This document shows, piece by piece, positions 31,781-39,226 of a stretch of 64,000 nt of DNA. The notes under the pieces were generated by a model. The model was given only the letters and a program-made list of their open reading frames with translations. It was not told the origin of the DNA and searched no databases. The translations under genes were made by a program, and so were the position numbers. The stretch is from assembly GCA_021199855.1 (NCBI GenBank), contig JAJQHD010000022.1:1-64000 (forward strand), read 5' to 3'. Source of the DNA: Oscillospiraceae bacterium. Its GTDB lineage: Bacteria; Bacillota; Clostridia; Oscillospirales; Ruminococcaceae. Position 1 is the first letter of the stretch; each line of letters opens with the position of its first letter.

Positions 31781-32224
31781 TTATTTCTTCATCTCAAGAT
31801 ACGGTAGCTCCCCATACCCCATTTTCCTGTACAGATGCACAGCCGCCTCGTTCTCCTTCTCAACCTCCAGCCGGAAGATGACGTCCCGGTCTGCATACTG
31901 CTCTTCAAGATAGTCAAAGAACCGACTGCCGATTCCCAAGCCCCTCTCAGATTCTTTCAGGTACAAATCCTCCACCCAGATGCACGGCTTGCCGAACTCG
32001 GTGGAAAAGCTCTTCGCAATCATGGAATACCCCAAGACTTCTCCGTCCGACAAGAAGATGTAGCCTTCCAGGTACGGGCAGTCGCCGACGCAGTTGTCGA
32101 AATCGTTTGCAAAAATCTCCTCCGAGCCGTTTGTATAGACGGCCGCCGAGCGGTAGAACACCCGCATCATTGAAAGCACTTCGTCCCTGTCGCCATATTC
32201 CATTTTTCTGAAAATAATGTTCAT
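31781..32224 (-). CDS. GNAT-family N-acetyltransferase, 147 aa
   Basis: Typical GNAT: IIFRKMEYGDRDEVLSMM start, LGYSMIAKS strand, acetyl-CoA site LKESERGLGIGSRFFDYL, and EAAVHLYRKMGYGEL. It begins 7 bases after the cls stop with GTGAGG as ribosome binding site, so it forms an operon with cls. Substrate not predictable; AAC(6')-like is possible but unproven. Confidence 0.85.
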   Translation of the reverse strand: MNIIFRKMEYGDRDEVLSMMRVFYRSAAVYTNGSEEIFANDFDNCVGDCPYLEGYIFLSDGEVLGYSMIAKSFSTEFGKPCIWVEDLYLKESERGLGIGSRFFDYLEEQYADRDVIFRLEVEKENEAAVHLYRKMGYGELPYLEMKK

Positions 32225-32231
32225 ATATGCC

Positions 32232-33758
32232 TCACATTAATGGAGAAAATACTTTGAGCACCGCCTGCAGTAGTTTATACGGCGCTCCACGCTTATTGAG
32301 CCACTCAACAGTAACCTCTTCGCTTTTGTTCATCGTCTTGATGAAGTCCGCCTCAGCATCCTTGACACAGCTGGATTTATAAGTCAGGACGCAGTTCTCG
32401 AAGTGGAGATAGAAGCTCCGGAAGTCGAAGTTTGCGGTGCCGACTACACACACCTTGCCGTCGGCACAGACGGTTTTCGCGTGGATGAAGCCAGGGGTGT
32501 ATTCGTAGATTCTGACGCCGGAATCAAGGAGCGTTCTATAGTTTGAACGCGTAACCGCAAAGACAAGCTTCTTGTCGGGAATCTTTGGTGTTATGATTCT
32601 CACGTCGACTCCGCTCTTTGCGGCGTGACACAAAGCCGTCACCATCTCGCCGTCAAGAATCAGGTATGGCGTCATTACATAGAGGTTTTTCGTGGCACAA
32701 TTTATCATGCCCATGTAGCAGAGCTCAACTGTCTGGTCATCCATTGAAGGACCGTCCGCAAACGGCTGGACATAGCCGTCAGACTCGCACTTCTCGGTGC
32801 TCTGATAGTCGGCATAGTCGACGGTCGATTCTCCGCGGGAATAGTGCCAGAGCTGAAGAAACGTCTCTGTCATCTTCGTGACGGCGTCGCCCTTGATCAT
32901 GATGCCGGTGTCCTTCCAGTGCCCGAAGCGCTGAACCTCGTTAATATATTCGTCTGCAAGGTTTATGCCGCCGGTGAAGGCAGTATTGCCATCTATAACG
33001 ACAATCTTCCGGTGGTCTCTGTAGTTGAGGAAGGTATCCGGTGACGGTCTGATTCTATTGAAGACCGACACGCTGAATCCGAGCGACTGGAGATACTTCT
33101 CATAGTCCTTCGGAATCTTCGAGGCAGAACCTAGGTCGTCATACATAAATCTTACCTCAACGCCCTCAGAGACCTTTTCTTTGAGGATATCTATAACCGA
33201 ATCAAGCATCTTTCCCGGCTCGATGATGAAGTATTCTATGAATATGAATCTCTCCGCACGGTTGAGCTCCCGAAGAAGCTGGGCATAGTATTCTTCACCC
33301 ACGGAAAAATACTTCGTAGAAGTGTTCTTGTAAACCGGCGCAAAAGCTGTCTTTTCAATGTATTTGAGATTCCGGGCAATTTTCGGGTCGTCTTCCGCAA
33401 TCTCAGCGATGTTGTCCTCCTCCGATGGCATCGTGTGTCGCATCATCTCCCGGTAGTTCTTGAAACGCTTGCCGATCCGCCGGCTGTTTCTTGATTTAGA
33501 GAATATGAGATACAAAGGAGTTCCAATGATAGGAAAGATGAGCACCGTTATCATCCACACCAGTTTGAATGACGTGTTCATATTTGCGTTGGTTATATCG
33601 AGTGCAACGATAACTGCGAGCACGATAGACAGGGCATAGTACCAGAAGAACTTATTTGCAAGATAGTTGACGAACAAGAGAATAACTGCAAGTTGCAGGA
33701 GAACCAGGAATCCAGCAACGAATATTTTCGATTGGAATAGTTTTGCGATCTTCCGCAA
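32232..33758 (-). CDS. cls: Cardiolipin synthase, 508 aa, TTG start
   Basis: Two N-terminal membrane helices (VAGFLVLLQLAVILLFVNYL, YYALSIVLAVIVALDI) then two phospholipase D domains with HRKIVVIDGNTAFTGGIN (about residue 250) and HAKTVCADGKVCVVGTANFD (about residue 430). The enzyme joins phosphatidylglycerol molecules to cardiolipin at the membrane. TTG at 33758 is chosen because AAAGGGGTG precedes it and the mapped promoter starts RNA at about 33785, downstream of the ATG at 33803. Confidence 0.92.
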   Translation of the reverse strand: MRKIAKLFQSKIFVAGFLVLLQLAVILLFVNYLANKFFWYYALSIVLAVIVALDITNANMNTSFKLVWMITVLIFPIIGTPLYLIFSKSRNSRRIGKRFKNYREMMRHTMPSEEDNIAEIAEDDPKIARNLKYIEKTAFAPVYKNTSTKYFSVGEEYYAQLLRELNRAERFIFIEYFIIEPGKMLDSVIDILKEKVSEGVEVRFMYDDLGSASKIPKDYEKYLQSLGFSVSVFNRIRPSPDTFLNYRDHRKIVVIDGNTAFTGGINLADEYINEVQRFGHWKDTGIMIKGDAVTKMTETFLQLWHYSRGESTVDYADYQSTEKCESDGYVQPFADGPSMDDQTVELCYMGMINCATKNLYVMTPYLILDGEMVTALCHAAKSGVDVRIITPKIPDKKLVFAVTRSNYRTLLDSGVRIYEYTPGFIHAKTVCADGKVCVVGTANFDFRSFYLHFENCVLTYKSSCVKDAEADFIKTMNKSEEVTVEWLNKRGAPYKLLQAVLKVFSPLM

Positions 33759-33791
33759 TGGGCTCACCCCTTTGAAAAAAGCTTTCCCATC

Positions 33792-33820
33792 ATTATACAC
33801 CAAAATATTATAAATTTCAA
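33792..33820 (-). promoter_or_regulatory. Promoter of the cls operon
   Basis: Minus strand TTGAAA (33820-33815), 17-base spacer, TATAAT (33797-33792). It fixes the translation start of cls downstream of 33785. Confidence 0.88.
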
Positions 33821-33904
33821 CCCCCGCAGTTGGGACAAAACAAAGTAGCTGTGTTCAAATAGTTACAACTCGGTTACAACTGGGTGACAGTTTTAAAAAC
33901 CTCA

Positions 33905-33933
33905 TTGACAACTTGGATTTCTGTTGGTAAAAT
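33905..33933 (+). promoter_or_regulatory. Promoter of the zinc-ribbon pseudokinase gene
   Basis: TTGACA (33905-33910), 17 bases, TAAAAT (33928-33933). Diverges from the cls promoter across about 85 bases. Confidence 0.88.
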
Positions 33934-33988
33934 AATATCATGTATCATTGTGGACCCGTATAGGAGTCTGAAAGGAACGAATCAGTTA

Positions 33989-35770
33989 ATGAGTGAGTAT
34001 AAAATGCTGTGCATGGGCTGTATGGAGCCTTTGATGGAGGGTCAGGATGTCTGCCCTAATTGCGGACTGAGCGTAACAGCCGGAAATCTGCCCTCATATC
34101 TCCAGCCCAAAACAGTTTTGGATTCGAGATATATTGTAGGAAAGCTCATAAAGAGTAACGGCGAGTCAGCTTCCTATATAGGATACGACAACACGGAATC
34201 CGTTAAAGTTACAATAAAAGAATACATGCCTGATGTTATCTGTCAGAGAGCAAAAGGTGGCACTGAACTCATCGTCGACCAGAACTATGTGGTCCAGTAT
34301 AAGAACTACATGTCCGAGTTTGCCGAGCTCAATAAGTCCCTGGCAAGGCTCAGGACGATGTCCCATATCGTAGCACCTACCGATATGTTCACTGCTAATA
34401 ACACTGTTTATGCAGTATTCCCGCATGTTGATGGAATAACCCTCCGGCAATACTTGCAGGATAACGCAGGCGAACTCAGCTGGGATCAGGTAAGAAAGCT
34501 TTTCCCGCCGCTCTTAACGACACTGGCGTGCATACATAACGCCGGAATTCTGCACAGAGGAATCTGCCTTGACAACATCATAGTCACCGACAAGGGCGAG
34601 CTGATGCTCACCGGCTTCGCAATCCCCGAGATAAGAACTGTAAATACCGATCTGGCACCCGAGCTATATGACGGCTTCTCAGCTCCCGAGCAGTATTCTG
34701 CAAGTGAGTGGGAAGGAACATGGACGGACGTCTATGCAGTTGCGGCAGTAATGTATCGGCTTCTCACCGGCTGTATGCCTCCAGAGCCGATGTCCCGAAT
34801 CGGTAACGACTCCCTTATGGAGCCGAATAAGATAAATCCTCATGTCCCTGCAAACGTCTCGAAGGTAATAACCCAGGCTATGCGCCTTTCCTGCGAGCAG
34901 AGAATCCAGACGATAACCGACTTCGTCACGAAGCTCTTTGACCAGCCGAGCTACATGACTCAGCTTCCACGTGGTTCAACCCAGACAATCCCGATTCAGG
35001 ACACAAATAAGGACAAGCGAACGTCCCAGAGCAGCTCCAAAAAGAAGAAAAAGAAGAAGTCTAATGGTGGCAATGTCGCGATGATAATTGGCGCAGTGCT
35101 TCTTGTAGTTATAGTTGTAGCGGCGTTCCTGGCGCTCATTTTGATGCTCCTTCCCGAAAGCTCAAGCGACACCGAAACCACAACTGCCTCAACCTCTGCA
35201 ACAACAGCGGCTCCTGTGACAACTGCGGCAACATCCGAGACAGAGATAACCGACGCCACGACCGTGTCGTCAGAAGAAACTACAACCACAACCGCAACAA
35301 GCGGAACTCTCTTCGTAATGCCGAATCTTGTAGGCAAGAAATACACCTCCGTCGCTGAAAGCGACACATGGAAGGGAAGACTCGAATTTGAAGTAATCTA
35401 TGATTACTCAGACGAGTACGAGCGCGGATACATCTACGAACAGGATATCCCCGAGGGAACCGACCTCTATCCCGTAACAACAGTCAAGCTCTACGTCAGC
35501 CAGGGTCTCGCAGTTGTCGAAATCCCCGACTATATGAACGATGACGGCACCAGAATGACGAAGGATGAGTACGTAGCGCTCCTCGACGAGCTCAACATCA
35601 AGTATGAGTGCAGAGACGTCGAGACTCCAGACACGCTTTCCGGCTATGTCATGGATGTCTATTGTGCACAGACCGGCGATGGTGTCGGCGGCGAGATAAA
35701 TGTCAAGGAGGGCAACACTCTCTATGTCGACATATCGGTATTTTCGCCTCTGGCTGATGCGGTAGGCTAG
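33989..35770 (+). CDS. Membrane pseudokinase with zinc ribbon and PASTA-like extracellular region, 593 aa
   Basis: ATG 33989, AAAGGAACG upstream. Residues 8-25 form a zinc ribbon (CMGC...CPNC). The kinase-like domain (about 48-315) keeps the lysine of VTIKEY (K77) but has lost the glycine-rich loop (IKSNGESASY), the catalytic Asp of HRD (HRGICLDN, about residue 187) and the DFG Asp (LTGFA). So it should not phosphorylate. A poly-lysine strip and one membrane helix (about 370-390) follow, then a Thr/Ser-rich linker and PASTA-like segments starting MPNLVGKKY. Related proteins are PrkC-type sensors of cell-wall fragments. Binding or scaffolding is inferred. Confidence 0.82.
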   Translation: MSEYKMLCMGCMEPLMEGQDVCPNCGLSVTAGNLPSYLQPKTVLDSRYIVGKLIKSNGESASYIGYDNTESVKVTIKEYMPDVICQRAKGGTELIVDQNYVVQYKNYMSEFAELNKSLARLRTMSHIVAPTDMFTANNTVYAVFPHVDGITLRQYLQDNAGELSWDQVRKLFPPLLTTLACIHNAGILHRGICLDNIIVTDKGELMLTGFAIPEIRTVNTDLAPELYDGFSAPEQYSASEWEGTWTDVYAVAAVMYRLLTGCMPPEPMSRIGNDSLMEPNKINPHVPANVSKVITQAMRLSCEQRIQTITDFVTKLFDQPSYMTQLPRGSTQTIPIQDTNKDKRTSQSSSKKKKKKKSNGGNVAMIIGAVLLVVIVVAAFLALILMLLPESSSDTETTTASTSATTAAPVTTAATSETEITDATTVSSEETTTTTATSGTLFVMPNLVGKKYTSVAESDTWKGRLEFEVIYDYSDEYERGYIYEQDIPEGTDLYPVTTVKLYVSQGLAVVEIPDYMNDDGTRMTKDEYVALLDELNIKYECRDVETPDTLSGYVMDVYCAQTGDGVGGEINVKEGNTLYVDISVFSPLADAVG

Positions 35771-35861
35771 TGCCAGAATTTTATCCGTAACCTGAGGTGA
35801 AATGTCAGAAAAAAAGCCGTGCTGTCTCGCGTAAAATATGATTTTGTACAGAATATCGGCT

Positions 35862-35890
35862 AAATACGCACCTTTTTTTGGTGCGTATTT
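35862..35890 (+). terminator. Terminator of the pseudokinase gene
   Basis: AAATACGCACC (35862-35872) and GGTGCGTATTT (35880-35890) with a loop of seven T. An 11-bp perfect stem. Confidence 0.88.
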
Positions 35891-35903
35891 TGGCGCAAAA
35901 TGA

Positions 35904-35932
35904 TTGACATCTCGCTCGTAAAATGGTATTCT
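35904..35932 (+). promoter_or_regulatory. Promoter of pfkA, with a leader of about 165 bases
   Basis: TTGACA (35904-35909), 17 bases, TATTCT (35927-35932). The RNA would have an untranslated leader to 36104 with a small GAAGCG/CGCTTC hairpin near 35956; no known riboswitch was recognised in it. A stray in-frame ATG at 35946 is not supported by a ribosome binding site. Confidence 0.82.
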
Positions 35933-36104
35933 ATAAGGTGATAATATGTCTGTGAAGCGGCTTTATCGCTTCGAGATTGTCACATGCCCGGATGAAACCT
36001 CCCCAAAATATTGTGATGATATAAATATTTTCGCTAGTTTTGGAGAGACTCAGTCTGCGCAATACAATATTAAATTTGCTTTGAATTGTTTTGGAGGTAC
36101 TTGT

Positions 36105-37067
36105 ATGTCAAGAACAATCGGAATACTTACAAGCGGAGGAGACGCTCCCGGAATGAACGCCGCAATAAGAGCGGTAGTAAGAGCTTCAATTGCCAAGGGC
36201 TTTAAGGCGGTAGGCATCAGAAGAGGATATCAGGGTCTTATCGACGGCGATATGTACGAAATGAACGCAAGAGATGTTTCGGATATTGTCCAGAGAGGCG
36301 GCACGATTCTCTACACTGCGAGAAGCAAGAAGTTCATGACCGAGGAAGGTCTTGATATAGCTAAGAATAACTGCGACAAGTTCGGAATCAACAGCCTTGT
36401 CTGCATCGGCGGTGACGGCACATTCAGAGGTGCATTGGATCTTTCCAAGAAGGGTGTAAAGTGCATCGGAATCCCCGGCACCATAGACAATGATATCGCC
36501 TGCACCGATTATACAATCGGCTTCGATACCGCTCTCAACACTGCACTCGGCATGATTGATAAAATCAAGGACACCGAAATGTCCCACAGCCGTTGCTCAG
36601 TAGTCGAGGTTATGGGCAGACGTGCCGGTCATATCGCTGTAAATGTCGGCGTTGCAACCGGTGCTACAGAGGTAATCACTGTTGAGAAGGAGTTCAATCT
36701 TGCTGAAACCTGCGCTAAGATGTTAGAGCAGAAGAAGACCGGCAAGCGTCACTTCGAGATAGTTGTCGCCGAAGGCGTCGGACATTCTGAGGATATCGGG
36801 GCATACATCCAGGAGCACACCGGAATTGAAACCAGAGTCACAGTTCTCGGTCATGTTCAGAGAGGCGGAGCGCCTACCTGCACAGACAGAGTCATGGCCG
36901 CAAGAATGGGTTGCTACGCTGTTGACCTTCTCGCAAACGGTCTTACAAACAGAGTTGTAGCCCTCAAGAACGGTCACCTTGTCGATTACGATATAGTAGA
37001 GGCACTCGGAATGAGAAAGAACTACGACGAGCATCTACATATGCTTCTGAGTGATTTGTCGCTTTAA
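36105..37067 (+). CDS. pfkA: ATP-dependent 6-phosphofructokinase, 320 aa
   Basis: ATG at 36105 with TTGGAGGT upstream. Motifs: GILTSGGDAPGMN at the N-terminus, GGDGTFRGA nucleotide site, PGTIDNDI with the catalytic Asp, VEVMGRRAGHIA and GHVQRGGAPTCTDR. Length is that of tetrameric bacterial PFK. It makes fructose-1,6-bisphosphate in glycolysis, the committed step. Confidence 0.95.
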   Translation: MSRTIGILTSGGDAPGMNAAIRAVVRASIAKGFKAVGIRRGYQGLIDGDMYEMNARDVSDIVQRGGTILYTARSKKFMTEEGLDIAKNNCDKFGINSLVCIGGDGTFRGALDLSKKGVKCIGIPGTIDNDIACTDYTIGFDTALNTALGMIDKIKDTEMSHSRCSVVEVMGRRAGHIAVNVGVATGATEVITVEKEFNLAETCAKMLEQKKTGKRHFEIVVAEGVGHSEDIGAYIQEHTGIETRVTVLGHVQRGGAPTCTDRVMAARMGCYAVDLLANGLTNRVVALKNGHLVDYDIVEALGMRKNYDEHLHMLLSDLSL

Positions 37068-37083
37068 TCCCATCAACCCCAAA

Positions 37084-37178
37084 AGAGTAGAAAACCGAGC
37101 GTTATAGTGCCACAGGAACGGGGAGTTGTCCTGCGGACGAAATGGTTTAGCCCTGCGGTTCGGTTTTCGCATCCCGCT
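37084..37178 (+). promoter_or_regulatory. Tetrahydrofolate (THF) riboswitch aptamer
   Basis: Matches the THF class: AGAGTAG, GCGTTATAGTG, GGAACGGGGAGTTGTC, GGACGAAA and GCGGTTCGG followed by GCATCCCGC. GAAAACCGA pairs with TTCGGTTTTC (stem P2) and CAGGA pairs with TCCTG. It precedes a folT-like gene by 186 bases, the typical target. Identification is by memory of the consensus. Confidence 0.8.
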
Positions 37179-37194
37179 TATTTGTGCACACAAG

Positions 37195-37276
37195 TTCGCA
37201 AGCAAACTTGGCAAGTTCATAAATGAACTTGCACTTCGCAAGCAAAGCTGGACAAGTTCACAAGCGAACTTGACAG
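37195..37276 (+). repeat. Two tandem 40-bp palindromic repeats inside the folT leader
   Basis: Units at 37195 and 37235 begin TTCGCAAGCAAA and each contains an inverted repeat (CAAGTTCA with TGAACTTG; first copy ATAAAT, second CACAAG between). They lie between aptamer and ribosome binding site and are similar in style to the stem-loops at 49713-49799. Confidence 0.75.
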
Positions 37277-37311
37277 TGTTGCAGACGAACCTGAGGAATC
37301 GCAAAAACAAT

Positions 37312-37358
37312 AATCCTTCTGCACTATAAGTCAGCTTTAAAAATAGTGTAGGAGGATT
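37312..37358 (+). promoter_or_regulatory. Ribosome-binding-site sequestering helix of folT
   Basis: AATCCTTCTGCACTA (37312-37326) pairs with TAGTGTAGGAGGATT (37344-37358), 15 bp with two G-U pairs, so GGAGG is hidden. This is the likely expression platform of the THF riboswitch, acting on translation. Confidence 0.75.
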
Positions 37359-37363
37359 TTATT

Positions 37364-38143
37364 ATGAAAGGATTTTTCAACTTATTCGTCCGCTCTGCAA
37401 AAGAGCTTAAAAGTGTCCGCAACCTGTGCGTTATCGCAATGCTGATAGCTCTGGATCTCGTTCTGAAGCTTACAATCAGCATCAAAATCTCGAATTACAT
37501 GACAATCTCGTTCGCCTTCATCGCAATGGCGGCGATTGGAATGTTATACGGACCGACAGTCGGCTTCACCGCCGGAATGATAACCGATATCTTAGGCTAC
37601 ATCATCAAGCCGGACGGTGCATTTGACATCCGGTTCACCCTTATCGAAGCTCTCGGCGGACTTCTCTATGGACTGTTCCTCTATAACGCCAAAAATGACA
37701 AGTGGCTTATTGTGCGAATCGTCTCCGCCAAAGCAACGGTAATCGTAATCTGCAACCTGCTTTTAACCAACTGGGCAATCTCCGCCCTTTACGGAAGCGG
37801 CTTCATGGCAATCTTGCCGGCAAGAATCATAAAGAACCTGGCGCAGTTCCCGGTCGACGTGATTCTCCTTTCAATCTTCCTGCCACTTGTCCTGAAAGCA
37901 TATACAAGCGTCTTCAAGGGCGCAAGGGTGGTCGACAAGGGCATCTTCAGCGATGAGAACTTCATGCACGGCATGACCTATGTCGTCTGCCTCCTGATTT
38001 TACTCATCGGTTGCACCGGAATCGCCGCACAGTACTTAAAGAACAAGTACGACGACCAGAGCGACACAATCGAAGCCCAGCAGGAGGAAATCGATTATCT
38101 CTACGATATCTTGGAGATAGAAAAGCCAGTTTCGGCTGAATAA
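37364..38143 (+). CDS. folT: Folate ECF transporter S component (FolT-like), 259 aa
   Basis: Six hydrophobic segments follow a short N-terminus, with LCVIAMLIALDLVLKLTISIK, YMTISFAFIAMAAIGMLYGP and FTAGMITDILGYIIKP, the arginine and conserved pattern of S components. A C-terminal acidic coiled coil is unusual. The substrate, folate, is inferred from the THF riboswitch in its leader. It needs the shared EcfT/EcfA module, which is not in the window. A strong terminator follows. Confidence 0.8.
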   Translation: MKGFFNLFVRSAKELKSVRNLCVIAMLIALDLVLKLTISIKISNYMTISFAFIAMAAIGMLYGPTVGFTAGMITDILGYIIKPDGAFDIRFTLIEALGGLLYGLFLYNAKNDKWLIVRIVSAKATVIVICNLLLTNWAISALYGSGFMAILPARIIKNLAQFPVDVILLSIFLPLVLKAYTSVFKGARVVDKGIFSDENFMHGMTYVVCLLILLIGCTGIAAQYLKNKYDDQSDTIEAQQEEIDYLYDILEIEKPVSAE

Positions 38144-38148
38144 AAAAA

Positions 38149-38180
38149 TCGTCGGGTTCATCGCCCGACGAAATTTTTTT
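38149..38180. terminator. Bidirectional terminator between folT and the membrane gene
   Basis: TCGTCGGG (38149-38156) pairs with CCCGACGA (38164-38171), flanked by A run before and seven T after. It serves the two convergent genes. Confidence 0.92.
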
Positions 38181-38182
38181 AA

Positions 38183-38716
38183 TCAGAATTCATCAACCTC
38201 ATACGCATATTCGCCATTCTCAAACTTGTGAAGATAAATCCTTCTCGCAATAACGTATGTGAGAATACAAAGCGCAACCCAGAAGATGGTTCCTAAAAGT
38301 GCATACACTTCAAGCTGTTCGCTTACAAATGACAGCCAGTAGCTTGTGAAGTAAAGCTGAGTGATGGCTTCAATTGCCAGATCTTCTTTCAGGTATCCCG
38401 CCACAACAGCAGGAATATAGTAAATAATCCCGGTGACGAGCATTACGATTGTGACAAACAGTGGTCTGTAAGCTCTGTAAGCTGTGTGACGCTTCGCATC
38501 GTCCGCAAAAAGTGCAATAAGCATAATTGCCGGAATGATGCAGGACAGAAGGCTCAGAAGCTCCTCGTTGTCATAAAGCCGAAGCCTGGGAATCAGTGTC
38601 CCGACAACGCCTAAAACAGCTGTCCTACCCATGATAACTCCAAAAATACTGATTGCCCAGAACAGCCCGAATCGTGCGAGCGAGTATAATAAATCCTTCA
38701 AGGAATCTCTTTCCAT
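38183..38716 (-). CDS. Predicted membrane protein, 177 aa
   Basis: Minus-strand ATG at 38716, seven bases after AGGAGG. Four or five hydrophobic segments (FGLFWAISIFGVIMG, LSLLSCIIPAIMLIALFAD, PLFVTIVMLVTGIIYYIPA, ALLGTIFWVALCILTYVIA). No family recognised. Convergent with folT. Transport or lipid-related function cannot be assigned. Confidence 0.7.
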   Translation of the reverse strand: MERDSLKDLLYSLARFGLFWAISIFGVIMGRTAVLGVVGTLIPRLRLYDNEELLSLLSCIIPAIMLIALFADDAKRHTAYRAYRPLFVTIVMLVTGIIYYIPAVVAGYLKEDLAIEAITQLYFTSYWLSFVSEQLEVYALLGTIFWVALCILTYVIARRIYLHKFENGEYAYEVDEF

Positions 38717-38798
38717 ATAACATCCTCCTGAGAGTGACAAAGTGCCTATGCTTATTATTATCCACTATTTCTCATACTTTGTCAAGTGGTTTCAGCAC

Positions 38799-38840
38799 AA
38801 CAAAAACGCCCCGCTGTTTCTGAGCGAGGCATTTTTTGTT
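38799..38840. terminator. Bidirectional terminator downstream of the Cys-rich peptide gene
   Basis: A-rich arm AACAAAAACGCCCCGCT (38799-38815) pairs with AGCGAGGCATTTTTTGTT (38823-38840) with one mismatch. On the minus strand it ends the Cys-rich gene 22 bases after the stop. Confidence 0.8.
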
Positions 38841-38861
38841 CGTACTACGGACGAACTGTTG

Positions 38862-38996
38862 TCAGCATCCACAGCTGTTGCAACTATTGCAGCTGTCACA
38901 GCTATTGCATCCGCAGTTTCCGCCGCAGGCGAAGAGGATGATGAGAATGAGGATGATAATCCACCAGTAGCCACTGAAGCAAGATGAGCAATTCAT
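38862..38996 (-). CDS. Cysteine-rich membrane peptide, 44 aa
   Basis: Overlooked short gene on the minus strand: ATG at 38996, eight bases after AAAGGAG, and a terminator 22 bases after the stop. Ten of 44 residues are cysteine: an N-terminal CSSC, a membrane helix (WWIIILILIILF), then CGGNCGCNSCDSCNSCNSC. The alternating CNSC steps resemble the high-cysteine 'chorion-like' peptides annotated in Clostridia. Metal binding or disulfide cross-linking at the membrane face is plausible; the function is unknown. Confidence 0.65.
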   Translation of the reverse strand: MNCSSCFSGYWWIIILILIILFACGGNCGCNSCDSCNSCNSCGC

Positions 38997-39226
38997 TAGT
39001 ATGTCTCCTTTAAGAAGTATTAAAGCAATCGACTTGCTTATAGTTCAGTGTATTCCGGAACCCAAAATGTGTTACTGTTTATTGTCCCACTGGCATAATC
39101 TTAAAGTGTCGGTTATGTATTCGCGGCGTAAGACTTATAGCGCCGTGAATCGCCGACGTCAACTGAATAATCAAGAAAAAACTGTCAAAGCTTGAAATAT
39201 AAATATGCGATAGTGAGGAAATTTTC

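Noticed and set aside
35946-36104. Longer PfkA N-terminus starting at 35946
   Set aside because: The added 53 residues are not part of PFK; TTGGAGGT precedes the ATG at 36105 and matches the family start.
37195-37276. Two tandem palindromic units as a CRISPR array
   Set aside because: The two units are adjacent with no unique spacers and differ from each other; no cas genes are present.
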